A stretch of 64,000 nt of DNA from Woeseiaceae bacterium (GCA_021773135.1 JAJFKP010000012.1:27270-91269), one strand, 5' to 3'. Shown: positions 36,933-48,111, numbered from the stretch's first letter. The notes: generated by a model from the letters alone, not told the origin. A program made the numbers and translations.

Positions 36933-37033
36933 CGGCGTGATTGACCACTATAAATGGATTGATTGTTGTGCGACCCAAGGCCAGGTTCGGGATGCTGTCA
37001 GGGATTCTTTCCCCGAGGCGGAAAGCACCGGGT

Positions 37034-38491
37034 TTAGTAGGGAACGGTTGTTCTCTCGGTCACCTGGAGGTTTTCAGCAGACGACGCATCGCAGGGTCCC
37101 GCGCCGATCCGATCCCTGATAACGCAGCCGACGTTGAACTCGCGCTTGTCAAACAAGGTCGTTTCGTCGCTATCGCGGGCACCGCGATATTTTGCAGCAA
37201 ATCCGAATTGGAAAGTTGCACTATCGGCCTTGTCGGGCGTCATCTGACGATAGTTTGATTCAATGTGGATGGCTGGAGAAACGAACTCGCTCACCGGTCG
37301 TTTGACCACGGCCCCGGGTGCGAGGCTGATGGGCCTGGCAGTCGTTTGTATTTGAGAATTGTAATACACGGTTTGAGCCGTGATGGACAAATAGTCGGAC
37401 GTTTTATTGGTGAACGAGAGCTCACTGTCCGCAATCGTAATCGCGAGATTTTCATCGTTCAACTCAATTTCCGGGTACAGCCCGTCGAAATCCCTGGCGA
37501 GTAGTTCAAGTTCGAGCGGCAGAGGCGCCGAACCGGTCGGAAGACGGGTAATTTCTTCCGGACATTGCATGCGGAACAAATAGCCTGCATGCGTTGTCTT
37601 GCTGCAGCGAACCGCGTACGCATCATTCGGTGATGACTGCAATTGGCGCTTTGATTTCTCGACATCCGCCTGTATCGAAGCCATCGCACGTCGTGCCTTG
37701 CGGACACACTCCCTGGCATTGCAGGGCAGCAGCTTCGCCTCCTTGAGTTCATTGCGGGCCTTATCGGCACCTGAAATCGGCACGAGTTCGACCAGTTCAC
37801 GATAATTTAAGTCGTTGGTGAAATATTCAGTGAGGCCGGACAAACGGGGCTGGATATCGAGTTCGACAGTGCTCGTATCCCGGTACGTTTCGTCGGCAGT
37901 CCGTTTGAGTTCATTGAGCGTGGCGCGACTGTCGCGAAACATCGTCACATAGTTGTCGAGTGCGTTGAGGAGTTCCTGGCGATCACGATCGAGACCCGAA
38001 TTAACAAGCGCTTCATCGACCGCCTGGTTAAAAGCTGCCTCATTGAAGGTGGTTTTGTAGGTTCGGGCAACGTCCGTTACTTTCCCGGCCGTGCCGGCGG
38101 CGATTCCGCCATTGATGATTTTGCTGATTACGCCGACATCCTTGTCGCGGAAAGGATGCACAGGATTGCACTTGTGATTCGCTGAATAGGCCTGCGGCTG
38201 GCATTCCGCGAGCCGTATGTCGAATGCGGGTGCAAGATCGTTTAGCCGGACCAGAAAACCTTTTTCAGGCGGCAGGTCCGATTCGGTAACCTCGCCAAAT
38301 ACCCAGCTCCCGGCAGAGCCGGACGTAAGGACCGCGTAAACGGCGTCTTTGCCGACGTAGTAATTTGACGGTTCTACAGATTGCGTTTCAATTGTCGCCT
38401 GCTGAGGTGGCGAACTTCCGCAGCCTGCCAGAAACACAAAAAAAGCAGCCTGCACGCAGTTGCGTTGCAGGCGAATTATATTCAGATCCAT
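37034..38491 (-). CDS. Lipoprotein of unknown family
   Basis: A 485-residue protein with a lipoprotein signal (FFVFLAGCGSSPPQ) and no recognised domain. Residues about 60-110 are probably globular with paired cysteines (AECQPQ...HKCNPVHPF). A Gly-rich segment (INGGIAAGTAGK) is followed by a mostly helical, charged region (about 150-300) and a beta-rich C-terminal third (ELELLARDFDGLYPEIE, FTNKTSDYLSITAQTVYYN). Eight or more Cys suggest disulfides. It may be co-transcribed with the sirtuin 101 bases downstream. Confidence 0.8.
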   Translation of the reverse strand: MDLNIIRLQRNCVQAAFFVFLAGCGSSPPQQATIETQSVEPSNYYVGKDAVYAVLTSGSAGSWVFGEVTESDLPPEKGFLVRLNDLAPAFDIRLAECQPQAYSANHKCNPVHPFRDKDVGVISKIINGGIAAGTAGKVTDVARTYKTTFNEAAFNQAVDEALVNSGLDRDRQELLNALDNYVTMFRDSRATLNELKRTADETYRDTSTVELDIQPRLSGLTEYFTNDLNYRELVELVPISGADKARNELKEAKLLPCNARECVRKARRAMASIQADVEKSKRQLQSSPNDAYAVRCSKTTHAGYLFRMQCPEEITRLPTGSAPLPLELELLARDFDGLYPEIELNDENLAITIADSELSFTNKTSDYLSITAQTVYYNSQIQTTARPISLAPGAVVKRPVSEFVSPAIHIESNYRQMTPDKADSATFQFGFAAKYRGARDSDETTLFDKREFNVGCVIRDRIGAGPCDASSAENLQVTERTTVPY

Positions 38492-38606
38492 TTGCCCAAA
38501 CGATCCAATTTGAATTCAGGGCTGGATTATAACCAAATTACACTACAGCCAAGGATGTCTCCAAATGCCGACAGCATCTGTGACCGGTCGGACAACGACT
38601 GGCGGC

Positions 38607-39215
38607 CTACTTAAAGGTGCGCTCGGCGTCGTCTGGATCATCGCCAGACATCCGCGGCTCACTGTCAGTGTCGTTTTCCGTGCGCGGAACGAGCTCGACA
38701 ACGTTGTCCGGGTGTCCTTCCTGCGGCGTGGTTGTGGCGGGGTCGTCGGCAACTTCGAGAGCATCCTGCGACGCCTCCTCAGTCGTTTCGTCTTCCGCGT
38801 CTGGCGCCTCATCTGCGGCGAGCCCGGTCGACTTCACCGGTGCATCGGTCGCCGTCTCGAGGTTTTCAGTTGAGACGACAGGGTCGGCACCGTCAGCGAC
38901 GCTTTCCTCCAGACCCGCAAGAATCGTGGGCGCGAACTCGATACCTTCCTGCATCGCCTGCTTGTCACACAACGACTGCGAACCGGCCGCGAGGTGCTCG
39001 TAGAGTTCTTTGTATTGCTTGCCGATTGACTGGAAACGACTCGCGGTCTCGCCAAAATGCGCTGACACCTCACGCCGGTAGTCATCGAATTCGGATTGCA
39101 CCGCCTCAAACCGCGCATGCTCTGCTGACTTACCACGCTTTCCCAGCAGGAATCCCAACGCCGCACCTGCGAACAACAGTCCTGTCCCGAGCAGCACGAT
39201 GCCCATTACACTCAT
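38607..39215 (-). CDS. ZapG/YhcB-like (DUF1043) membrane protein
   Basis: A 202-residue protein starting at the ATG at 39215 (GGAG six bases upstream). One N-terminal helix (IVLLGTGLLFAGAALGFLLG) is followed by a charged, coiled-coil region (FEAVQSEFDDYRREVSAHFGETASRFQSIGKQYKELYEHLA) matching the YhcB signature, and then a long acidic, Ala/Thr/Asp-rich disordered tail. E. coli YhcB (ZapG) affects cell division and envelope growth. Here the tail is longer than usual. Confidence 0.85.
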   Translation of the reverse strand: MSVMGIVLLGTGLLFAGAALGFLLGKRGKSAEHARFEAVQSEFDDYRREVSAHFGETASRFQSIGKQYKELYEHLAAGSQSLCDKQAMQEGIEFAPTILAGLEESVADGADPVVSTENLETATDAPVKSTGLAADEAPDAEDETTEEASQDALEVADDPATTTPQEGHPDNVVELVPRTENDTDSEPRMSGDDPDDAERTFK

Positions 39216-39348
39216 ATCAATCTCCATACGTTTGCCCAAACGGTTTAGCGCCGTTGCGAGTGCAGCGGCGTTGATGCAGTAATTATAGCGTTATACAGAT
39301 GATTTAGTATTGCTATCGCAGTGTTAAGGCAGACCTTTGCAAGGCCGA

Positions 39349-39855
39349 TCACATGGCTGCGCGATGTACCAGGTTGATGGTGAAGAGCACAGACGCAACG
39401 ATGGCGGCAAGCGTTCGCGCCGAGTTCCATCTTGTCCACCGATCCAGGTAGGTTGCCCAGATTTCTGCTGCTGTGGGATCTGCTGCGGAAATGGCTGCCA
39501 GCTGATCGTTGAGAGGAACGTTACCCAGCATCGTGACGAGAAACGTGCCAACGAAATAGGAAATTGCGCCACCCAGAAGGAAAATCGAGGACGGACTGCC
39601 CAGGTCTTTGAATGCCATTGCGGCCGCGGCAACGGAAAGGGCGGCCATCCCGAGAAAGGTGCACAGGAATGAAGGATTGATGACAACGATGTTTATTGAC
39701 TGCATCGCGGCAATCCCCTCTGCGGCGGGCAGGCGTGCGAGGGCCTTCATCACGAAACTGGAAAACGCAAAGAAGACCCCGCCGATCAGGGCCGAACCTA
39801 GGACAGCGATCGCCCCGCCAATGTATTCGGGCAAGTTCACGCCGCCGCCCGCCAT
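39349..39855 (-). CDS. DUF1772 (anthrone-oxygenase-like) membrane protein
   Basis: A 168-residue protein with four hydrophobic helices and the DUF1772 pattern: IGGVFFAFSSFVMKAL near the N-terminus, MLGNVPLNDQLA in the middle and WTRWNSARTLAAIVAS toward the end. The last motif is typical of anthrone-oxygenase-like proteins. The ATG at 39855 overlaps the NmrA-like gene by 19 bases; a GTG at 39840 would give a four-base overlap. Third gene of the TetR-linked operon. Confidence 0.85.
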   Translation of the reverse strand: MAGGGVNLPEYIGGAIAVLGSALIGGVFFAFSSFVMKALARLPAAEGIAAMQSINIVVINPSFLCTFLGMAALSVAAAAMAFKDLGSPSSIFLLGGAISYFVGTFLVTMLGNVPLNDQLAAISAADPTAAEIWATYLDRWTRWNSARTLAAIVASVLFTINLVHRAAM

Positions 39856-40694
39856 ACGCCTGACGCGGCGATACGGCACGCGTATTCGGCAAAGTCGGTT
39901 GGCTCGCGACCCAGCGCACGCCTGACGCCATCGCAAACATAGGCGTTACGACCATCAAGTACGGTATCGAACAGGTAGTTCAGCAGCCAAGCTATTTCCT
40001 CCGGCGCACCCGATTCAGCGATGGCGCCTGCGAACGCTTCTTTTGGAATCGGCATGAACTGCACGTCACGACCGGCGGCCTGGGAAATTTCCTGTGCAAC
40101 CTCGGTGAACGTCAGCGTACGCGGCCCCGTGACCTCGTAAATCTCACCGGCGTGTCCATCTTCGGTCAATGCGGCAACGGCAACGTCGGCTATGTCATTG
40201 ATGTCGACAAATGGTTCCGCGACGTCAGCGGCCGGAAGCGTGATCGCGCCATTCTGTACCATGCCCAGGAATTCTCCTTCCGAGAAATTCTGGTTGAACC
40301 AGCTGGCGCGAACGATGGTCCATTCGACGCCGGCGCCGGCAACGATTCGTTCACAGCGCTGCGCCTCTTCCTCACCGCGACCTGATAATAAAACGAGGCG
40401 CTTTACATCCTGTCTGACCGCTTTGTCGACGAATGCGCGTATTGCATCAGTTGCACCGGGAATCGCGAGATCGGGGGCGTAGGAAATATAAGCTGCAGTG
40501 ACGCCGTCGAGGACTGCATCCCAACCGGCCGGATCGTTCCAGTCGAAACAGGGTGCTGAGGAACGGGATGCGATACGCGTTGGAATGCCGCGATTCGCCA
40601 AACGTTCGGCGACGCGGCGACCGGTCTTTCCGGTTCCGCCAAGGACGAGCGTTTTTGGCCTGGACGTATTCGTGTTGCTCAAACTGTCTTTCAT
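39837..40694 (-). CDS. NmrA-like NAD(P)-binding protein
   Basis: A 285-residue atypical SDR. The cofactor motif is LGGTGKTGRRVAERL; LVLLSGRGEEEAQR, TIVRASWFNQNF and the FVDINDIADVAVAAL block are typical of NmrA/AzoB-type reductases that bind NADPH and sometimes reduce quinones. AGGAG precedes the ATG. The middle gene of an operon with DUF4345 and DUF1772 proteins, probably controlled by the divergent TetR regulator, a layout often seen around detoxification of redox-active compounds. Confidence 0.9.
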   Translation of the reverse strand: MKDSLSNTNTSRPKTLVLGGTGKTGRRVAERLANRGIPTRIASRSSAPCFDWNDPAGWDAVLDGVTAAYISYAPDLAIPGATDAIRAFVDKAVRQDVKRLVLLSGRGEEEAQRCERIVAGAGVEWTIVRASWFNQNFSEGEFLGMVQNGAITLPAADVAEPFVDINDIADVAVAALTEDGHAGEIYEVTGPRTLTFTEVAQEISQAAGRDVQFMPIPKEAFAGAIAESGAPEEIAWLLNYLFDTVLDGRNAYVCDGVRRALGREPTDFAEYACRIAASGVWRAAA

Positions 40695-40715
40695 TGTTAT
40701 CTCCTAAATGCGTTA

Positions 40716-41144
40716 TTAATGCGTAGTTCGGGTCGTGCGCCCGGCCAGGTCTGGCAACAGGGCAAGCAGGCAAATGCCCCCAATTGCGATTTCAAACGCG
40801 GCTGCGCCGACAAGGGCGCTGTGCGGTACGCCATCGATTGCAAAACTCAAGAAGCGCGATGTCCCGTATGCCAGGTAGATTGCGGCCGCGACCTTTAGCG
40901 ATACGGCGGTCAACCTTGCACGCACCACGCCTGCCAGCATCAGTAGTCCGGCAATGAACAGCACACCTGCCGGCGCCTTGAGTTCGTTGACGAGACTGGT
41001 GTTACCCGCGAGCTCAATGCCATAGGCCGTATAGAAACTGTCCGGCGCAAACAGGATCGTCACAGCGATGCCGCAGGCGACGAGTCCGCTCAACAGCAGG
41101 GTTAACTTCCGGGTCGCCAATAATCTCGAATGGATTGTATTCAT
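40716..41144 (-). CDS. DUF4345-like membrane protein
   Basis: A 142-residue protein with four predicted helices. The FAPDSFYTAYGIELAGNTSLVNELKAPAGVLFIAGLLML segment matches the DUF4345 pattern, with its YG and NELxA elements. TGGAG lies before the ATG at 41144. It is the first gene of the operon facing the TetR gene, and three palindromes lie in the 68 bases between them. Function unknown. Confidence 0.85.
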   Translation of the reverse strand: MNTIHSRLLATRKLTLLLSGLVACGIAVTILFAPDSFYTAYGIELAGNTSLVNELKAPAGVLFIAGLLMLAGVVRARLTAVSLKVAAAIYLAYGTSRFLSFAIDGVPHSALVGAAAFEIAIGGICLLALLPDLAGRTTRTTH

Positions 41145-41164
41145 CAGTCTTTAACTCCAGTAAC

Positions 41165-41222
41165 TTGACACAGTGTCAATTGACACTGCGTCAACCCTAA
41201 GGCACACTTGACATGATGTCAA
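41165..41222. promoter_or_regulatory. Three 15-bp TTGAC-N5-GTCAA operators between TetR and its target operon
   Basis: TTGACACAGTGTCAA (41165-41179, perfect), TTGACACTGCGTCAA (41180-41194, one mismatched pair) and TTGACATGATGTCAA (41208-41222, perfect) lie head to tail. Their centres are 15 and 28 bases apart. The third covers the TetR start codons, predicting autorepression. The first two lie 21-50 bases upstream of the DUF4345 start and would cover its promoter. Confidence 0.85.
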
Positions 41223-41806
41223 GTCGAATTATCGATACGCGCACCCGAATCCTCGATGCCACCATTCATATGCTGGAAGCGCATGCTGGCCGCGGCGTGC
41301 GCATGAGCGACATCGCCGGAGAATCCGGCATCTCGCGCCAGGCCGTGTACCTGCATTTCGCCTCACGCAGCGATCTGCTGGTCGCGGCAACGAAATACCT
41401 CGACGAAAAACTCGATGTTGACGGGCGGCTGGCGCCCTCGCGAGCGGCGACGTCGGGTGTTGAACGGCTTACGCTCTACATAGAATTTTGGGGCAATTAC
41501 ATTCCCGAAATTTATGGCGTCGCCAAGGCCCTGTTGCTGGCGCAGGATAGTGACGAGGCTGCAGCAGTGGCCTGGCAGGGTCGCATGGCAGCAATGCGTG
41601 ATGGCTGTCGCGCGGCCATCGAGGCGCTTGATGGTGACGACACACTTGCATCCGGCTGGACGCCGAAGACCGCAACTGACGCTTTGTGGACGTTGCTACT
41701 GGTACCGAATTGGGAAGCACTGACCGTCGAATGCGGCTGGTCGACGAAGCAGTACGTCGACGAAATCAAGGCTATAGCCAGGCGGTCATTCGTCAACGCC
41801 GCCTAA
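41213..41806 (+). CDS. TetR/AcrR-family transcriptional regulator
   Basis: A 197-residue repressor. The N-terminal HTH is clear: TRILDATIHMLEAHAGRGVRMSDIAGESGISRQAVYLHF. The C-terminal ligand domain is helical and Trp-rich. Two adjacent ATGs (41213, 41216) lie inside the third operator palindrome. It faces the DUF4345-NmrA-DUF1772 operon, its likely target along with itself. The ligand is unknown; the target enzymes hint at a quinone-like or electrophilic compound. Confidence 0.93.
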   Translation: MMSSRIIDTRTRILDATIHMLEAHAGRGVRMSDIAGESGISRQAVYLHFASRSDLLVAATKYLDEKLDVDGRLAPSRAATSGVERLTLYIEFWGNYIPEIYGVAKALLLAQDSDEAAAVAWQGRMAAMRDGCRAAIEALDGDDTLASGWTPKTATDALWTLLLVPNWEALTVECGWSTKQYVDEIKAIARRSFVNAA

Positions 41807-41886
41807 TCAGCCGAACGACAGGTAAGCCGAACGACAACTGATGTTGCTGCGCGCCACTCTTTTTTTACCTACGCTTTCTTACTTAA

Positions 41887-42774
41887 CTACGCTTTCGCCC
41901 GTGTCATCAGCAAGGTGCCCAAAGCAATGACGAAAAGCGGCAGATAGGGTTGGAACGGCCAGTACGGCAGATAGAGTTCCGGCACCCGTGTGAATGCGTA
42001 TCCGGTTAACCATTCTTCAGCAGTATCAAACCAGAGCGAACCGAAACCTGCCGCAATCAAACCGAGTGCGACGACAGCGATACCGATTAATTTGAAGGTG
42101 GGCTGCGCGTTGTTTTCCCGGGTTTTCTTTTCGGCGAGTCGCAGGCGTTTCTTATTCCATGCAGCAGCGCGGACAGCCCATGCAAGGAATCCACCCCAAT
42201 AGAAAATGTAGTCTATCGGCAGAGGGTTCGGATAGTAGAAAAGAGCCCACCAGTAAACGCTGAATGCATAGGCCCACAAGAAATAGATGCCGGCCTTGTG
42301 CAGATAGCGCCACAGCCTGGGACTCAACAGTTTGCGACCGAAAGGGAACGATGTGAATGTCATAGCGGCCAGGAAGATATAGCCCACCACACCTTCTATG
42401 GCATCGCGCAGCACGTAGACTTCATTGATGTAGTAATCGCTGTGGATGATCACCATCCATAAGATGAAGAAACCCTGCCAGGCCATAGCCGCGGCGAAGA
42501 TCAGTCCGAAGAATTTCCTGTTCCGCAGCAGCCAGCGCGTCAGCGGCCCCGGCAAAAGCACATGCAGGGAAGACGCTGCGAACGTCAGGTACAGCCACGG
42601 TACGGCACAGCGCACCGACAGCTGGATCATGGCGGAAACACCTGCGCCGCCGGACAGGTCTGCGCCAGCCATGGCGATGAGCATGGCGATGGAAATCGGC
42701 CCGGAGACAAGCCAGAACAGGTTCCAGCCGTTGAAGGCTTTGTTTTTCAGCAGTTCGCCTGAAAAAATGGTCAT
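41887..42774 (-). CDS. Integral membrane protein, possibly ferric-reductase-like
   Basis: A 295-residue protein with about eight hydrophobic helices. Histidines in ASSLHVLLPG, VIIHSDYY and YLHKAGIYFLW sit at places where ferric-reductase-like (MsrQ/YedZ) domains bind haem, and LRNRKFFGLIFAAAMAWQGFF resembles the RRxLGL block of that fold. The fit is suggestive only. The neighbour across a 204-base divergent promoter is an exported intradiol dioxygenase. Confidence 0.6.
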   Translation of the reverse strand: MTIFSGELLKNKAFNGWNLFWLVSGPISIAMLIAMAGADLSGGAGVSAMIQLSVRCAVPWLYLTFAASSLHVLLPGPLTRWLLRNRKFFGLIFAAAMAWQGFFILWMVIIHSDYYINEVYVLRDAIEGVVGYIFLAAMTFTSFPFGRKLLSPRLWRYLHKAGIYFLWAYAFSVYWWALFYYPNPLPIDYIFYWGGFLAWAVRAAAWNKKRLRLAEKKTRENNAQPTFKLIGIAVVALGLIAAGFGSLWFDTAEEWLTGYAFTRVPELYLPYWPFQPYLPLFVIALGTLLMTRAKA

Positions 42775-42978
42775 CTATTCTTCATCATGGGGTGACATCA
42801 TTATGCCGCTTCATTCCGGCTTGGTTAACCCGTTGGCAAACTGTGTGGATGAGCGGCCAATACGAATGGTCGATTCATTCCTGGCGTATCGACAACGCGA
42901 TTCTACCGGCTGGCATGCTGCGAACGTAAATCCCGATGGTATATAGTGAAACCAGGCAATCCCAGGTTGAGAAAAACA

Positions 42979-43668
42979 ATGACGCAATTAAAGACATGGC
43001 CCTGGCAACGACGGAATTTCTTAAAAGCCACGGCGGTCTCTGCCGCCGTTTTGTTGACGCCAAAGGCTGACGCTGCAGCTAACAGCTGCGAGATCACGCC
43101 AAGCACGGAGGATGGACCACTTTACCCGGCAGAAGACATTCCGTGGGCCAGCGATCTCACCAGGATGCCAGGACGTTCCGGAACCGCCAGGGGCCAGATC
43201 GCCTACCTGTTTGGACAGATCAAGAGCTTCGATTGTCGCCCGGTAAGCGATGCAACGGTCGAGATCTGGCAAGCCGACAACAATGGCTACTACAAACACC
43301 CGCGCCACACTGCGCCGAATGGCCTGGACCCGCATTTTCGCTACTTCGCGAAAGTGCGCACTGACGCGGCTGGCCGATATATGATCAAAACGATCGTACC
43401 GAAGTGGTATCGAATTTTCGATATTGACAGGGCCGCGCATATTCACATGAAAGTTCGCAGCCCCAATCATGGCGTCGTGACTTCGGAAATCTATTTTTCC
43501 GGCGAGGATCAGGACGCGCTTCGCAAACGTGATCGCGTTTATCAAAGCCGCCGGGACAAGGAGAAGCTGGTCGTGCAGCGCGACGACCGCATTGGAGATC
43601 CCGAACTGCGAAGTACACTCGAAAATGACGCGGCCATCTGCAACTTCGACGTCATGTACAGATTATAG
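42979..43668 (+). CDS. Tat-exported intradiol ring-cleavage dioxygenase family protein
   Basis: A 229-residue protein starting at the ATG at 42979. A twin-arginine signal (QRRNFLKATAVSAAVLL) leads into the intradiol dioxygenase fold: VSDATVEIWQADNNGYYKHP with the first Tyr ligand, then PKWYRIFDIDRAAHIHMKV holding the second Tyr and the HxH iron ligands. Secreted members of this family act on catechol-like or lignin-derived aromatics, but many are uncharacterised. A terminator follows at 43725. Confidence 0.88.
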   Translation: MTQLKTWPWQRRNFLKATAVSAAVLLTPKADAAANSCEITPSTEDGPLYPAEDIPWASDLTRMPGRSGTARGQIAYLFGQIKSFDCRPVSDATVEIWQADNNGYYKHPRHTAPNGLDPHFRYFAKVRTDAAGRYMIKTIVPKWYRIFDIDRAAHIHMKVRSPNHGVVTSEIYFSGEDQDALRKRDRVYQSRRDKEKLVVQRDDRIGDPELRSTLENDAAICNFDVMYRL

Positions 43669-43724
43669 TGAACGCCTGGAAACTGACGCTCGGGCGTCCT
43701 GTCAGGAATCTACTCTGAATACAG

Positions 43725-43758
43725 AACGGCGGCGCACAATACGCCGCCGTTCTTCTTT
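43725..43758 (+). terminator. Rho-independent terminator after the dioxygenase gene
   Basis: AACGGCGGCG (43725-43734) pairs with CGCCGCCGTT (43742-43751), followed by CTTCTTTT. It ends the plus-strand dioxygenase transcript 57 bases after the stop codon. Confidence 0.9.
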
Positions 43759-43822
43759 TCATGAGCTACGAAACCGTTGCGAACATCACGCCAGGTTTCG
43801 ACTGTGCGCAAAGCTTGCCAGG

Positions 43823-46185
<2,363 letters not shown>

Positions 46186-46268
46186 CATTGTTCCGGGCCA
46201 GAGACAGGTCGTTGAAAGGCGCCCGAAGCAGAAGATATTCCTACGCTTGGGCGCATTAAATAGTCACC

Positions 46269-46583
46269 ATGATACTGTCGGTCGGTATGGCCATTCGCCA
46301 GCGTTTACGCCGCCAGCTATTTTTCATTGGCTTGCTAATTATCGTGGCGGGTGTCGTTGCCGCTTCGGATCCGTTGCCCGAGAAAGCAGATGAAATCATT
46401 CTGAGGACCGAAGGCATGATATCGCAGGCACCACTGGTCGGCATGTTAGTATTTGTACTACTCGCAATGCTCTCGGCAGCAATAACCGGTTATCGGCGAA
46501 CTGCCGCGCGCGTTTCCTATGCCACCAATTCATGGCACCAGGCTGAGAGCCGCAGCCTTGTGGATACTGCAAGCAACAACTAG
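46269..46583 (+). CDS. Small predicted membrane protein, weak call
   Basis: A possible 104-residue protein with two hydrophobic helices (LFFIGLLIIVAGVVAA and LVGMLVFVLLAMLSAAI), basic residues before the first helix and a polar tail. No family is recognised and no ribosome site is evident; an internal ATG seven codons in is an alternative start. The hydrophobic pattern on this strand is regular enough to list, but it could be a chance ORF. Confidence 0.35.
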   Translation: MILSVGMAIRQRLRRQLFFIGLLIIVAGVVAASDPLPEKADEIILRTEGMISQAPLVGMLVFVLLAMLSAAITGYRRTAARVSYATNSWHQAESRSLVDTASNN

Positions 46584-47122
46584 CGTAAAGAAGGATGAAG
46601 ATTGCAGATGCAGCATCGGATTGCGCTCTGCATAGACAATGACACCACTTGATACCTAGCCGCGCTTGCAGATGCAGCTTGGTGAACGGAAGCTTGGTGC
46701 ATACTTTTGCTGAGCACAGATGCCGAATCGGATAACAAAGCCAGACTACGTGACGAGCTGAGATAATTGCCGGATTTAGTTTTGCGCCTGCATCTCACAG
46801 CAACTGGAGGAATTCAGGTGTCGGATTCCAGACAAAGTCAATCTCAACATTCGCCAGCGCAGGACCGACGACTGCGGGTCACGGGTGTTGATCCAACGCG
46901 GCCGTTTGCACGAAGACGAGATTGCCTGCAGCCGTGCCATTCGTGGCATCGACATGCGGCACATCGACGGCGTTTCTCCGATACACGACCCTGCCCGCCG
47001 GCAGCCGGGCGTCCTGATCAGATACATAAGATCCGGAACCGATACTTTCTTTGATCGCGGTAGTACTATCGGTGCATGCCAGTCTGCAATCTATCCAGCC
47101 TTTGAAGCCCGGGTCGAAAGCC
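46584..47122. other. Gene-poor interval with a possible decayed coding frame
   Basis: No complete gene is convincing here. From about 46830 to 47100 one plus-strand frame without a proper start (read from the GTG at 46885: LIQRGRLHEDEIACSRAIRG) has C/G-rich third positions like neighbouring genes, then runs into the shadow of the BTLCP gene. It may be a remnant. The left 200 bases contain only short direct repeats (GCAGATGCAGC twice). Confidence 0.4.
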
Positions 47123-47773
47123 GTGACGCCAGGGCCAAAGACGCTCGTAATACTCTACCTGCTGTTGGCCAGCCCGGCATTTGCCGGCTATCGATTCGAC
47201 ACAGTGGGCAGCTACCTTGCCGATGCATCGGCATTGCCGGCCTGGGCGCATACACTGGATCGGCATTCAAGCGATAAAACCCTGCTGAAAGATTGCCTTG
47301 CAACCAAAGAAACTTGCACAGGCAGGCTAAAGGGTTTGCGCCATGTCATTCAAAAGGGCGCACAGTTCGATCGCGAAGATCAGCTGAGACTGGTCAATCG
47401 CTACATCAATAAACGCCGCTATCGTCGTGACCGCAGCAAGCTTTCCCTGTCAGCGGCGGAAGGTGGCGAAGCCAGGCTGCGCAATCAGTGGTCGACGTTG
47501 CTCGAATTTCTCAAGCGCGGCGGCGACTGTGAGGACTATGCCACTGCGAAATACTTCTTGCTCAGGGAACTGGGGTTCCCCGCAGAGGATATGCGCATCG
47601 TCATAAGCTTCGATCGTTCCGTTCGGGCCCATCATGCCGTGCTGGCGATCAGACAGCCCGATGAATCAAGCTGGCTGCTGGAAACGGACAACAGGATTCT
47701 CAAATCGCGGCAACCGGGTTACCGATTTATTTATGCGATTAACGAGTTTGGCATTTGGGATCATGAAGAGTAA
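47123..47773 (+). CDS. Transglutaminase-like cysteine peptidase (BTLCP family)
   Basis: A 216-residue protein. The GTG at 47123 is chosen because it directly precedes a signal peptide (TLVILYLLLASPAFA); the frame is open from 47051. The catalytic Cys is in RGGDCEDYATAKYFLLRELG, the His in VRAHHAVLAI and the Asp in LLETDNRI, matching the BTLCP (LapG-related) Cys-His-Asp triad. LapG-type members cleave surface adhesins in the periplasm under cyclic-di-GMP control, but no LapD partner is nearby. Followed by a small acidic exported protein. Confidence 0.88.
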   Translation: MTPGPKTLVILYLLLASPAFAGYRFDTVGSYLADASALPAWAHTLDRHSSDKTLLKDCLATKETCTGRLKGLRHVIQKGAQFDREDQLRLVNRYINKRRYRRDRSKLSLSAAEGGEARLRNQWSTLLEFLKRGGDCEDYATAKYFLLRELGFPAEDMRIVISFDRSVRAHHAVLAIRQPDESSWLLETDNRILKSRQPGYRFIYAINEFGIWDHEE

Positions 47774-47822
47774 TGCGTGCTGTGGCTAACGAAGTTTGGC
47801 AGGCAGGCATCAGGAGATAATA

Positions 47823-48059
47823 ATGAGAAAGATGATACTTGCGGTGTTCGGCCTGGCGGCAGGTTTGGCGTGGGCACAGGAAAGCAACGAGACCAACGCT
47901 GGCGAGGATAATTCAGTAGATCTGCGTGTGTCCGTTCTCGAAGTCATTGATGTTACGGCAGAGAAAACGCCGACGGCAGCCGCAGACGAGTCGGACGCTG
48001 AATTAGATGCCATTCTTGACGAGGCGGAAGCGCTGGAAGTAGACGAAGATTCTGAGTAA
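47823..48059 (+). CDS. Small acidic exported protein
   Basis: A 78-residue protein starting at the ATG at 47823 with AGGAGA well placed upstream; the longer frame adds nine unlikely codons. A signal peptide (MILAVFGLAAGLAWAQ) leaves a mature chain of about 60 residues rich in Asp, Glu and Ala, ending in DEAEALEVDEDSE. It is 49 bases after the BTLCP gene and probably in its operon. Calcium binding or an inhibitor role is conceivable only from charge and position. Confidence 0.7.
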   Translation: MRKMILAVFGLAAGLAWAQESNETNAGEDNSVDLRVSVLEVIDVTAEKTPTAAADESDAELDAILDEAEALEVDEDSE

Positions 48060-48111
48060 CTGACCTATTCAGAAACGGCTGCAAAATCCTGCACGGTGAC
48101 AGCTGTCTTGC

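Noticed and set aside
41809..41838. AGCCGAACGACA occurs twice in tandem, with a similar GCCGAACGAC at about 53052
   Set aside because: Only a short direct repeat in non-coding DNA with three scattered hits; not enough to call an element.
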